From NCBI RefSeq assembly GCF_900104415.1, contig NZ_FMXR01000005.1, positions 62,001-126,000 on the forward strand: a DNA stretch of 64,000 nucleotides. Reading direction: 5' to 3'. The notes under the pieces were generated by a model. That model was not told where the DNA came from. It saw nothing but the letters and a program-made list of their open reading frames with translations, and did not search any database. The stretch comes from Eubacterium oxidoreducens (lineage in GTDB: Bacteria > Bacillota > Clostridia > Lachnospirales > Lachnospiraceae). Positions 44,067 through 51,857 of the stretch are shown here, piece after piece. The position numbers were made by a program, and so were the translations under genes. Position 1 is the first letter of the stretch. Each line of letters begins with the position of its first letter.

Positions 44067-45062
44067 ATGGTTTCAACAGATATTGGTATTGATTTGGGTA
44101 CGGCCAGCATTTTGGTATATGTGAAGGGAAAAGGTGTAGCCTTGAAAGAACCTTCAGTAGTTGCTTTTGACCGTGATACGAATAAGATTAAAGCAATCGG
44201 AGAAGAAGCGCGTTTAATGCTTGGTAGAACACCGGGAAATATCGTAGCGGTAAGACCGCTTCGTCAAGGTGTTATTTCGGATTATACTGTAACAGAGAAG
44301 ATGCTTAAGTATTTCATCCAAAAGGCAATGGGAAAGAAGAGCTTTCGTAAGCCGCGTATTAGCGTATGTGTTCCATCACAGGTAACGGAAGTTGAGAAGA
44401 AGGCTGTTGAGGACGCAACGTTCCAGGCTGGAGCAAGAGAAGTTTCTATTATAGAAGAACCGGTTGCAGCAGCGATTGGAGCAGGAATAGATATTTCCAA
44501 ACCGTGCGGCAATATGATTGTAGATATTGGAGGCGGTACGGCAGATATCGCAGTTATTTCACTTGGCGGAACCGTAGTTAGCACCTCTATTAAAATTGCA
44601 GGTGATGATTTTGATGAAGCGATTGTACGTTTTATGAGAAAGAAACATAATCTGCTGATTGGTGAAAGAACGGCAGAGGATGTCAAGATTAAAGTAGGAA
44701 CCTGTTTCCCATTGGCAGAATCTATGTCTATGGATGTTAGAGGACGTAATCTTGTAACGGGACTTCCAAAGACAGTAACCGTTACATCAGAAGAAACGGA
44801 GGAGGCACTCAAAGAGCCGACACTTCAGATTGTAGAAGCAGTGCATAGCGTACTCGAGAAGACACCGCCTGAATTGGCAGCAGATGTTGCGGATCGAGGT
44901 ATTGTATTGACCGGAGGAGGCGCATTGCTTAGAGGTTTAGAAGACCTGATTGAAGAAAAGACCGGAATTAATACGATTACAGCAGAAGATCCTCTTAGTT
45001 GTGTGGCAATTGGAACGGGAAAATATGTAGAATTTCTCTCCGGCCATCGTGATGAACCGTAA
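44067..45062 (+). CDS. mbl: MreB-family actin homologue, Mbl type
   Basis: 331 residues. Actin-fold ATPase filament that organises lateral cell-wall synthesis and rod shape. Phosphate 1 is DIGIDLGTASILVY, phosphate 2 is VDIGGGTADIAVIS, and the adenosine motif is VLTGGGALLRGLEDL. ATG at 44067 is preferred because AAAGGGG precedes it; ATG at 44046 has none. The following genes are flhO and flhP, the order found in B. subtilis for mbl rather than mreB or mreBH, which is why I use this symbol. It has its own promoter and terminator. Confidence 0.9.
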   Translation: MVSTDIGIDLGTASILVYVKGKGVALKEPSVVAFDRDTNKIKAIGEEARLMLGRTPGNIVAVRPLRQGVISDYTVTEKMLKYFIQKAMGKKSFRKPRISVCVPSQVTEVEKKAVEDATFQAGAREVSIIEEPVAAAIGAGIDISKPCGNMIVDIGGGTADIAVISLGGTVVSTSIKIAGDDFDEAIVRFMRKKHNLLIGERTAEDVKIKVGTCFPLAESMSMDVRGRNLVTGLPKTVTVTSEETEEALKEPTLQIVEAVHSVLEKTPPELAADVADRGIVLTGGGALLRGLEDLIEEKTGINTITAEDPLSCVAIGTGKYVEFLSGHRDEP

Positions 45063-45070
45063 ATGTTTAG

Positions 45071-45110
45071 AAAACCGTGAAGGCATACAAGTGCTTTCGC
45101 GGTTTTTTTT
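45071..45110 (+). terminator. Terminator after mbl
   Basis: AAAACCGTGAAGGC at 45071-45084 pairs with GCTTTCGCGGTTTT at 45093-45106 (G-U pairs allowed), followed by Ts. Confidence 0.88.
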
Positions 45111-45195
45111 GCGTAAAAACGCTTTGCACAATATCTTGACGCTGATTTCAAAATATGAAACAATATGTAGGAAGTATAAAAACACAAAAAATATC

Positions 45196-45223
45196 TAAAG
45201 TGTGAAGGGAAAGATGCCGATAT
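45196..45223 (+). promoter_or_regulatory. Sigma-28 (SigD/FliA)-type promoter for flhO-flhP-flgJ
   Basis: TAAAGTGT beginning at 45196 and GCCGATAT at 45216-45223, 16 nt between TAAA and GCCGATAT. This matches the flagellar sigma factor consensus (TAAA, about 15 nt, GCCGATAA/T) and lies 58 nt before the first flagellar rod gene. Confidence 0.85.
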
Positions 45224-45281
45224 ATAGATTGGTAGAAAGAACCCTTTATCAGAAAATATACATCCAAAAGGAGATTTACAG

Positions 45282-46082
45282 ATGGTAAAAGGCTTATATA
45301 CAGCGTGGACAGGGATGTTGAACGAGCAAAATAGACTGGATGTCTTATCGAATAATTTAGCCAATACGAACACCGCAGGCTATAAAAAAGAAGGCACAAC
45401 AGTGCATCCCTTTAAGCAGGAACTGGCGTATAAGATTAAAGATAAAACCACTGTAAACTATGCAGATGGCCTGGGATATATCAACGCCGGTGTCAAGATC
45501 GGGGAAAATTATGTTGATTATTCGCAGGGCTCTTTTAAGGTTACGGATAATGCGACAGATGTAGCACTGTCGGGAGATGGATTTTTTGCGATTGAATTTA
45601 CAAGCAAAGATGGTGAAACGAGCATCAAGTACACTAGAGATGGTCAGTTCAAATTGACAACGGACGGTTATCTCGTAACGCAGGATGGAGATTATGTACT
45701 GAACCGTGCGGGAGCACTAGCTTCAAGAACCGGACAAGCCAGTTATATTCAGCTTGATCCGACACAGGAAATTTCCATCGATCAATTTGGAAACATTTAT
45801 CAAAATGATCAGCTCGTTGCACAGATTGGAGTTGTGGATTTTGCAGATTATGATTATCTCGAGCGTTATGGAGAGAATATGTATAATCTTCTAGACGGTG
45901 GTGTTGTGCAGGCATCGGATGCGACTGTGGAGCAGGGCGCTGTGGAGATGTCTAATGTAGAGACTGTGTCGGAAATGGTAGAGATGATTACGATTCAAAG
46001 AGCCTATGAATCAAACCAGAAAGCAATTCAGACCATAGATGGTATGGTGGAGATTGCGGTGAATCAGGTAGGCAAATTATAG
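45282..46082 (+). CDS. flhO: Flagellar basal-body rod protein, FlgF/FlhO-like
   Basis: 266 residues. The N-terminal rod motif MVKGLYTAWTGMLNEQNRLDVLSNNLANTNT is shortened here to its core SNNLANTNTAGYKKEG; the C-terminal helix AYESNQKAIQTIDGM completes the coiled coil of axial proteins. The central D1-like part has DVALSGDGFFAI and YTRDGQF. It is a proximal or distal rod component placed like B. subtilis FlhO. GGAG precedes the ATG. It is co-transcribed with flhP (13 nt). Confidence 0.92.
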   Translation: MVKGLYTAWTGMLNEQNRLDVLSNNLANTNTAGYKKEGTTVHPFKQELAYKIKDKTTVNYADGLGYINAGVKIGENYVDYSQGSFKVTDNATDVALSGDGFFAIEFTSKDGETSIKYTRDGQFKLTTDGYLVTQDGDYVLNRAGALASRTGQASYIQLDPTQEISIDQFGNIYQNDQLVAQIGVVDFADYDYLERYGENMYNLLDGGVVQASDATVEQGAVEMSNVETVSEMVEMITIQRAYESNQKAIQTIDGMVEIAVNQVGKL

Positions 46083-46095
46083 GAGGTAATCGGAT

Positions 46096-46905
46096 ATGAT
46101 GAGAGCACTTTGGACTGCGGCATCCGGAATGATTTCGCAGCAGACGAACGTTGATACGATTGCAAATAATATTGCAAATGTCAATACAAATGGCTATAAA
46201 ACACAAAGAGCAGAATTTAAATCGCTTTTGTATCAAACACTTCAGACGGAAACAACTTCAAGAAACGGAGAGACAAAACCGACATCTGCGCAGGTTGGAC
46301 TTGGTACGAGAACGGCTTCCATTAATGCGATGTTTACGCAAGGAGCAATGGTCGCATCGGAAAGTGCAACCGCATTTGGAATCAGCGGAAGCGGATTCTT
46401 CCAGGTGCGCGGATATGATGGGGAATTATATTATACGAGAGACGGTGATTTTACCTGGTCCGTTGGAACAAATGGCATGGTGCTGACCACGGCAGATGGA
46501 TATCCGGTGCTTAACAGCAATGGTAATCCAATCACCATACCGAATGGAATCTCAACGGAGAGCGTATCATTTGGTCAGGATGGTTCGATTTCTTACACAA
46601 ATGCAGCCGGTAATCAGGTTACCTCGTATTTTGGACTTTATCAGTTTAATAATCCGACAGGACTTGAAAAGATGCAAGATAATCTGTATTCTGCAACAGC
46701 AGCTTCCGGAGCGGCAATGAATGAAGCAACAACAAATGGGCTCACAAGCAGTAAGATTTATGTAGGATATCTAGAAGGATCAAATGTACAGGTCGCAGAT
46801 GAAATGGTAGATTTGATTGTAGCACAGCGAGCCTATGAGCTGAATTCAAAAGCAATTCAGACGGCAGATGATATGATGTCAACCGCAAATGAACTTAAGA
46901 GATAA
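46096..46905 (+). CDS. flhP: Flagellar basal-body rod protein, FlgG/FlhP-like
   Basis: 269 residues. ALWTAASGMISQQTNVDTIA and NNIANVNTNGYKTQRA at the N-terminus, FGISGSGFFQV and YYTRDGDFTW in the middle, and QRAYELNSKAIQTADDMMS at the end are the FlgG hallmarks. This would be the distal rod. It overlaps no neighbour; flgJ follows after 13 nt. Confidence 0.93.
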   Translation: MMRALWTAASGMISQQTNVDTIANNIANVNTNGYKTQRAEFKSLLYQTLQTETTSRNGETKPTSAQVGLGTRTASINAMFTQGAMVASESATAFGISGSGFFQVRGYDGELYYTRDGDFTWSVGTNGMVLTTADGYPVLNSNGNPITIPNGISTESVSFGQDGSISYTNAAGNQVTSYFGLYQFNNPTGLEKMQDNLYSATAASGAAMNEATTNGLTSSKIYVGYLEGSNVQVADEMVDLIVAQRAYELNSKAIQTADDMMSTANELKR

Positions 46906-46918
46906 GGGGGCGGACTAA

Positions 46919-47281
46919 ATGGGTATTTCACTTGATTCTTTAACATCATTGTATTCAGGACAGGCGACAGATGCGAGCAGCACAACGAATGCACTTGAAA
47001 ATGAACTGACGAATACGGATTATTCCAATTCGACATCGGAAGAGCTTATGGATGTATGCAAGCAGTTTGAAGCATACTTTCTAGAACAGATCTTTAAGGG
47101 GATGGAGGCAACTGTTCCTGAGACAGAATCGTCTTCAAACTCGATGTCCTCTTTGACCGATTATTATAAGGACATGACGATTCAGCAAGTCGCAAGTGAT
47201 GCGACGGAGCAAGGAGATGGAGTTGGACTTGCCAAGATGCTGTATGAGCAGATGAAACGTAATTATGGAATAGAAGATTAG
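46919..47281 (+). CDS. flgJ: Rod-binding protein (FlgJ N-terminal domain)
   Basis: 120 residues. CKQFEAYFLEQIFKGMEATVP and the later DMTIQQVASDATEQGDGVGL, AKMLYEQM match the FlgJ rod-capping domain. The muramidase domain of the long FlgJ is absent, as is usual in Firmicutes. It assists rod assembly. A truncated TAACTCAGTC repeat starts 3 nt after its stop. Confidence 0.9.
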   Translation: MGISLDSLTSLYSGQATDASSTTNALENELTNTDYSNSTSEELMDVCKQFEAYFLEQIFKGMEATVPETESSSNSMSSLTDYYKDMTIQQVASDATEQGDGVGLAKMLYEQMKRNYGIED

Positions 47282-47283
47282 TT

Positions 47284-47341
47284 TAACTCAGTCGGAGAAA
47301 TCCCCAACCTCTAAGCGTTAGCGTAGGAGTGAGTCTTGACG
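47284..47341 (+). repeat. TAACTCAGTC repeat, internally deleted copy C
   Basis: Identical to the first ~44 nt of the full element (to GTTAGCGTAGG), then joins directly to its last ~14 nt (GAGTCTTGACG), lacking about 135 nt from the middle. It lies just after flgJ. Confidence 0.75.
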
Positions 47342-47389
47342 CAGAGCAAAAGATACGTTTTGTATTACAGATACTGATAACAATTGAAT

Positions 47390-47429
47390 CCGCGATGCAC
47401 TATGGGAATAGGGCATCGTGGGTTTTTTT
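47390..47429 (+). terminator. Terminator between flgJ and recD2
   Basis: CCGCGATGCACTAT at 47390-47403 pairs with ATAGGGCATCGTGG at 47408-47421 around a 4-nt loop, then seven Ts. Confidence 0.88.
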
Positions 47430-47481
47430 ATAGCAAAAAATGTTGTAGAATGACAATAACTAAGGACATGAGGTAAGGCAA

Positions 47482-49716
47482 TTGGAAACGATTATAGGAT
47501 ATGTTGACCATATCATATGGAGAAATGAAGAAAATGGTTATACGGTATTAGCTTTGGTAAATGAAAACCGTGAAATGACCTGTGTGGGAAATTTTTCGAT
47601 AATCTCAGAAGGGGAAAATTATGAGTTTCACGGAGAATATACGGATCATCCGACCTATGGGCGTCAGTTTAAGGTGACAGAATATATCAGTAAAGCACCG
47701 GAGGATCTTTTTTCCATGGAACGCTATCTTGGGTCCGGAGCTGTAAAAGGAATCGGTCAAGCATTGGCAGCTAGAATTGTAAAGCGATTTCGCGAAGATA
47801 CATTTCGGATTATAGAAGAAGAGCCGGAACGTTTATCGGAGGTAAAAGGAATCAGCGAAAGAAAAGCAAGAGAGATTGCGCAGCAGATAGCGGAAAAAAG
47901 AGACCTTCGTTCGGCAATCATGTTTTTGCAAAAATATGGGATAACGCTTTCGCTCGCTATGAAAGTATATCACGAGTATGGGAATGAATTGTATCGCATC
48001 TTAAAAGAAAATCCCTATCGGTTGGCGGAGGATATATCCGGAGTCGGTTTTAAGATTGCAGATGAAATAGCTTCAAAGGCCGGGATAGAGGCGGATGCCG
48101 ATTATCGGGTTCGATGCGGCATACAGTATGTACTTACGCAAGCGATGATGGACGGGCATACCTGTCTTCCGATAGAAATCCTGAAGGATAAGGCACATAA
48201 GCTCCTCGGAGTGAGAAAAGAGCTGATGGAAAAACATATCATGGATCTGGTAGTTGATCGGAAAGTGTATATCAAAGAGGAAGACGATGGGCAAGGTGGC
48301 ATACAAAAACGCGTCTATGGAGCGCCTATTTACTACAAGGAACTGAATATCGCGGCAATGCTGCGTGATTTGAATGTAGTTGCAAATGTTGATGAGGCGG
48401 AAGTGGAAAAAGGAATTGCAGAGGTTGAAAAGCATAATGGGATTAGCCTTGCGGATAAACAAAGGCGAGCTGTGCTTGAGGCATCTAGACGAGGCGTGCT
48501 TATTGTGACGGGAGGTCCCGGAACGGGGAAGACAACAACGATTAATTCGATTATTAAATTTTTTGAATTAGAAGGTCTTGATTTTTGTCTGGCAGCCCCA
48601 ACAGGAAGAGCGGCTAAGCGAATGAGTGAAATGACCGGTTATGAAGCGAAGACAATTCATCGTTTGCTTGAGGTGAGTAAAGCGCCGCAGGAGGGGGAAC
48701 AGTTTACTGGTGGATTTGAACGTAATGAGGATAATCCGCTAGAGTGGGATGCTGTTATTATTGATGAAGTGTCGATGGTGGATGTTTCGCTCATGTATGC
48801 GCTGCTTAAGGCTATTGTACCGGGTACAAGGCTGGTATTGGTGGGAGATGTAAATCAGCTTCCAAGTGTAGGACCGGGCAGTGTACTTCAAGATATCATT
48901 TCATCGGAAGAATACGAGGTTGTCATGCTCGATGAAATTTTCAGACAGGCTCAGGAAAGTGACATCATTGTGAATGCGCATAAAATTAACCGTGGCGAGA
49001 AGGTTGTGGCAGATAATAAAAGTAAAGACTTTTTCTTGCTTCAAAGGGATGACGCCGACAAGATTATTAACGTGTGTTTGCAATTAATCATTGAAAAGAT
49101 GCCTAAGTATGTGGATGCCAATCCATATGAGATTCAACTTTTGACACCGATGCGAAAGGGAAAACTGGGCGTTGAGAATCTTAACCGCGTGCTACAACAT
49201 TTTCTAAATCCAAAGGATTCTGTGAAGGCAGAATATGAGTCTGGCGATGTTATCTTTCGGGAGGGAGATAAGGTGATGCAGACGAAGAATAATTATCAGA
49301 TGGAGTGGGAAATCCTTGGGAAATCCGGCTTTGCGGTGGAAAAAGGTCTGGGGATTTTCAATGGAGACATTGGAGTAATCAAAAGCATTGACGATTATAT
49401 GGAATGTATGACGATTATGTTTGAGGATGGTAAGATTGTAAATTATCCGCTAAAGCAGGCATCTGAGTTGGAACATGCCTACGCAATCACGATTCATAAA
49501 TCGCAGGGAAGTGAGTATCCGGCGGTGGTCATTCCGCTTCTTGGCGGTCCGCAGATGCTGATGAATCGTAATTTGCTTTATACGGCAGTGACCAGAGCAA
49601 GAAAATGCGTCACGATTGTGGGAAGTGAGCAGACATTTTCTTCCATGATTGCAAATGAATCTGAGGCAAAAAGATATACGGGACTTCGGTCACGGATTAA
49701 AGAATTAGGAAATTAA
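47482..49716 (+). CDS. recD2: RecD2-type ATP-dependent DNA helicase
   Basis: 744 residues, SF1B helicase that moves 5' to 3' and takes part in repair outside RecBCD. The N-terminal RecD2-specific part has helix-hairpin-helix motifs (GSGAVKGIGQALAARI; LSEVKGISERKAREIAQ). Walker A is TGGPGTGKTTTIN, Walker B is VIIDEVSMVD, and motifs QLTPMRKGKLG, GDKVMQTKNNY and AYAITIHKSQGSEYPAVV follow. TTG start with GAGGTAAGG upstream. Its TAA stop is the first three bases of the full-length repeat copy B. Confidence 0.95.
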   Translation: METIIGYVDHIIWRNEENGYTVLALVNENREMTCVGNFSIISEGENYEFHGEYTDHPTYGRQFKVTEYISKAPEDLFSMERYLGSGAVKGIGQALAARIVKRFREDTFRIIEEEPERLSEVKGISERKAREIAQQIAEKRDLRSAIMFLQKYGITLSLAMKVYHEYGNELYRILKENPYRLAEDISGVGFKIADEIASKAGIEADADYRVRCGIQYVLTQAMMDGHTCLPIEILKDKAHKLLGVRKELMEKHIMDLVVDRKVYIKEEDDGQGGIQKRVYGAPIYYKELNIAAMLRDLNVVANVDEAEVEKGIAEVEKHNGISLADKQRRAVLEASRRGVLIVTGGPGTGKTTTINSIIKFFELEGLDFCLAAPTGRAAKRMSEMTGYEAKTIHRLLEVSKAPQEGEQFTGGFERNEDNPLEWDAVIIDEVSMVDVSLMYALLKAIVPGTRLVLVGDVNQLPSVGPGSVLQDIISSEEYEVVMLDEIFRQAQESDIIVNAHKINRGEKVVADNKSKDFFLLQRDDADKIINVCLQLIIEKMPKYVDANPYEIQLLTPMRKGKLGVENLNRVLQHFLNPKDSVKAEYESGDVIFREGDKVMQTKNNYQMEWEILGKSGFAVEKGLGIFNGDIGVIKSIDDYMECMTIMFEDGKIVNYPLKQASELEHAYAITIHKSQGSEYPAVVIPLLGGPQMLMNRNLLYTAVTRARKCVTIVGSEQTFSSMIANESEAKRYTGLRSRIKELGN

Positions 49717-49906
49717 CTCAGTCGGAGAAATCCCCCACCTCTAAGCGTTAGCGTAGGTGGGGGGTATGACAAACTATACTCAGTCGGGGTACAAGCTCCG
49801 ACTGAGTTAAACGCTCCGCGAGGATGCACACGGATTCGGACAGGAATTTGTCTGCTGAAGCAGACCCGAATCCGGCGCGCAAGACTCGCGAGCGAGTCTT
49901 GATGAA
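49714..49906 (+). repeat. TAACTCAGTC repeat, full-length copy B (193 bp)
   Basis: Same length as copy A at 38571, 7 substitutions. The left end TAA is the recD2 stop codon; the right end lies 15 nt before the comFC start. The first stem is CCCCCACCT/AGGTGGGGG; where copy A has T for one C the pair becomes G-U, so pairing is kept. All four hairpins are present. Confidence 0.87.
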
Positions 49907-49920
49907 ATGGGGGGGATTGC

Positions 49921-50670
49921 TTGAACAAGCTAAGCTTGGTTATGAAAGTGCTAAAGACAGTGGTGTTTCCGCCGAAATGTCCTGTATGCGACAAGGTAAT
50001 TATGGGAGATGCAAGGGCGTATGCAAGAGGAGAAGGAATACGAATCTGCAAAGGATGTGCAAAAAAATTAAAATGGATTCAGCAGCCTTATTGCACATGT
50101 TGTGGCAAGCCGGTTCGCAATGAGCGTATACAAGAATGCGGTGACTGCCAAAGAAAGAAACATTTTTTTGATGAAACACGAAGTCTTTGGGTGTATGAGG
50201 GCGAAGCGCGTAAAATATTAGAGCGCTTTAAGTATTTTGGCCGACGAGACTATGGCGAGCTGATTGGAAAAGAATTGGCAAGAATTTACGGAGGATGGCT
50301 TAGGAAACGGGGAGTGGATCTTATTGTGCCGATTCCGGTTTCGAAAAAAAGGATGCGTCAAAGGGAATATAATCAGGCGGCGCTGATTGCACGTGTTGTT
50401 GCAAGGGAAACGGGCATAGCTTATAAGGAAAATCTTCTAGGCAGAAGAGTGGAAACTTTGCCCCAGAAGAATTTAAATAGTATAGAAAGAAAAAAGAATC
50501 TCGAAAATGCTTTTTTTCTTCGAGAAAATGATGTAATATTAAAGAAAGTAGTACTTATAGACGATATATATACTACAGGTAATACTATTGATACGGCGGC
50601 GCTAGTTTTGAAAAAGTCCGGAGCATGCAAAGTCTTTGCTCTTTGCGGTGGAATCGGAAAAAATTATTAA
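49921..50670 (+). CDS. comFC: ComF-family phosphoribosyltransferase-like protein
   Basis: 249 residues from TTG, with GGGGGGA upstream. The N-terminal part has paired cysteines (CPVCDK, CKGC, CTCCGK, CGDCQ) that probably bind zinc. The C-terminal part is a type I PRTase fold with VLIDDIYTTGNTID as the PRPP-binding motif. ComFC is linked to DNA uptake or to handling of DNA in the cytosol. The following gene is yvyF, as in the B. subtilis comF operon, but comFA is not here. Confidence 0.9.
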   Translation: MNKLSLVMKVLKTVVFPPKCPVCDKVIMGDARAYARGEGIRICKGCAKKLKWIQQPYCTCCGKPVRNERIQECGDCQRKKHFFDETRSLWVYEGEARKILERFKYFGRRDYGELIGKELARIYGGWLRKRGVDLIVPIPVSKKRMRQREYNQAALIARVVARETGIAYKENLLGRRVETLPQKNLNSIERKKNLENAFFLRENDVILKKVVLIDDIYTTGNTIDTAALVLKKSGACKVFALCGGIGKNY

Positions 50671-50685
50671 CTATGGAGGATGGAC

Positions 50686-51090
50686 ATGGAAGTTAAAAAT
50701 TGTAAAGAGTGCGGAAGATTATTTAATTGGATGAATGGCCCGAAGATTTGCCCTGCGTGTGTAAAAAAAGTGGAAGATAAATTCCAGGAAGTAAAAGAAT
50801 ACGTGCGTAACAATAAGGGAGCATCATTAGAACAGATTTCGGAAGACAATGATGTGGCAATTAAGCAGATCAAGCAGTGGGTACGAGAGGAAAGACTTGT
50901 TTTTGCAGAAGATTCTATGGTAGGGATTGACTGCGAATTGTGCGGAAAGATGATTCGTACAGGTAAGTATTGTAACGAATGTAAGGATAAGGTACAAAAC
51001 AATCTGGCGACCGGTATCAAGCAGAAACCGAAAGTGGAACCGAAAAAGCCGGTAAAAGATAATCCTAGAATGAGATTCTTGGATAAATAA
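50686..51090 (+). CDS. yvyF: YvyF-like flagellar operon protein
   Basis: 134 residues. An N-terminal zinc-ribbon-like pair (CKECGRLF, CPAC), a helix-turn-helix-like centre (GASLEQISEDNDVAIKQIKQWV), a second zinc pair (CELCGKM, CNEC) and a basic end. This matches YvyF of B. subtilis, encoded between comFC and flgM. ATG at 50686 is preferred; ATG 50680 overlaps the GGAGGA ribosome site. No flgM follows; a terminator does. The role is not established. Confidence 0.85.
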   Translation: MEVKNCKECGRLFNWMNGPKICPACVKKVEDKFQEVKEYVRNNKGASLEQISEDNDVAIKQIKQWVREERLVFAEDSMVGIDCELCGKMIRTGKYCNECKDKVQNNLATGIKQKPKVEPKKPVKDNPRMRFLDK

Positions 51091-51095
51091 GAATG

Positions 51096-51125
51096 AGGCG
51101 GGGGAATTGATCCTCTGCCTTTTTT
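51096..51125 (+). terminator. Terminator after yvyF
   Basis: AGGC and GGGA arms at 51096-51105 pair with TCC and GCCT at 51111-51120, followed by a T-run. Confidence 0.8.
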
Positions 51126-51161
51126 GGGATAATTGGAAATTGTTTTAGAATCCTTGAAAGT

Positions 51162-51213
51162 TAACTCAGTCTTGACAACTCCGCAGAATGTCGCGAGCGA
51201 CATTCTTTTTTTA
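51162..51213 (+). repeat. TAACTCAGTC repeat, short form F with its own terminator hairpin
   Basis: Opens TAACTCAGTCTTGAC. Then GAATGTCGC pairs with GCGACATTC around GA, followed by seven Ts. The loop and inner pairs (CGC-GA-GCG) match the last hairpin of the full element, but the outer stem bases differ and keep pairing. It can act as an intrinsic terminator. Confidence 0.65.
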
Positions 51214-51234
51214 GTAACAGTCCAACCAGAGAAT

Positions 51235-51262
51235 TTGCATTTGTACCCTTGTGTGCTATAAT
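51235..51262 (+). promoter_or_regulatory. Promoter for the structured RNA / gene at 51442
   Basis: TTGCAT at 51235-51240, 16-nt spacer, TATAAT at 51257-51262 with TG and one base before it. Initiation near 51269. Confidence 0.65.
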
Positions 51263-51268
51263 CACTAT

Positions 51269-51419
51269 GTATGTGTATGCTCATTTGCATATTTGTATCT
51301 TAGACGGGGATGCTCTTGCTTTTTTGTAAAGTGAAGGCGAAGGCTGGTAGATTGTCCCCGGGCGGGATGCCGTCCTTGCTTTAAGAAGTGAGAATGGAAT
51401 GCATTCGAGCATCTTTTTG
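51269..51419 (+). ncRNA. Structured RNA, 6S-like candidate
   Basis: About 150 nt between a strong promoter and an own terminator. GATGCTC (about 51309-51315) pairs with GAGCATC (51407-51413), followed by five Ts. Inside, AAAGTGAAGGCG pairs with CGTCCTTGCTTT (11 of 12 positions) and TCCC/GGGA close the terminal part. The two stems are separated by a large internal bubble (T-rich on one side; the other contains the palindrome GAATGCATTC). A long irregular helix with a central bubble is the 6S RNA plan. A 5' hairpin with a second ATGCTC could compete for GAGCAT, so a cis-acting attenuator is an alternative. Confidence 0.45.
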
Positions 51420-51441
51420 AGTACTTGAAAGCAGGTTGCTT

Positions 51442-51837
51442 ATGGTTGATGAAGAGAAATTAAAACAGATGACAAAACTTGCCATTTACGAAGAGGGCGA
51501 AGGGAAAAAAGCGTTAGAAATAAGTGAATATAATCGTTGGGATTATGTGACAATGCAGATGGTCAAGGGATGGATTTACTCGACCATTTCATTTGCTGCA
51601 TTGGCAGGAGGCGAACTTGTATATAAGGATTTTGCACTGCTGGATGATTTTGTAGATGGAGTGGCGCCTGTTTTAATAAAACTAATACTTCATTATCTTG
51701 TGTTGGAAGTGATTTATCAGGTGATTTGCTTTTTCGTTTATAACATACGATATACACGTGCAGAAAAAGGGAAAAGGCGATATTACGGATTGCTGAGCCG
51801 ACTGGTTAGATATTACGGTAAAGAAGACGATGAGTAA
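51442..51837 (+). CDS. Small membrane protein of unknown function
   Basis: 131 residues. Two hydrophobic segments (about 48-62 and 78-100) flanked by charged ends; the N-terminus is acidic and the C-terminus basic. ATG at 51442 follows GCAGG; a TTG six bases earlier is in frame. I do not recognise it. It is 20 nt before a larger membrane protein and may form part of the cdaA operon. Confidence 0.75.
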   Translation: MVDEEKLKQMTKLAIYEEGEGKKALEISEYNRWDYVTMQMVKGWIYSTISFAALAGGELVYKDFALLDDFVDGVAPVLIKLILHYLVLEVIYQVICFFVYNIRYTRAEKGKRRYYGLLSRLVRYYGKEDDE

Positions 51838-51857
51838 TTCATTGTTTAGGGGGTTTT

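Noticed and set aside
49713-50051. 112-codon - strand frame across repeat copy B and the comFC start
   Set aside because: It only exists because the repeat is free of stops on that strand; no ribosome site, and it overlaps comFC and the hairpins.
47284-51213. CRISPR array
   Set aside because: The repeats are few, widely spaced by genes, and internally structured; there are no regular spacers or cas genes.
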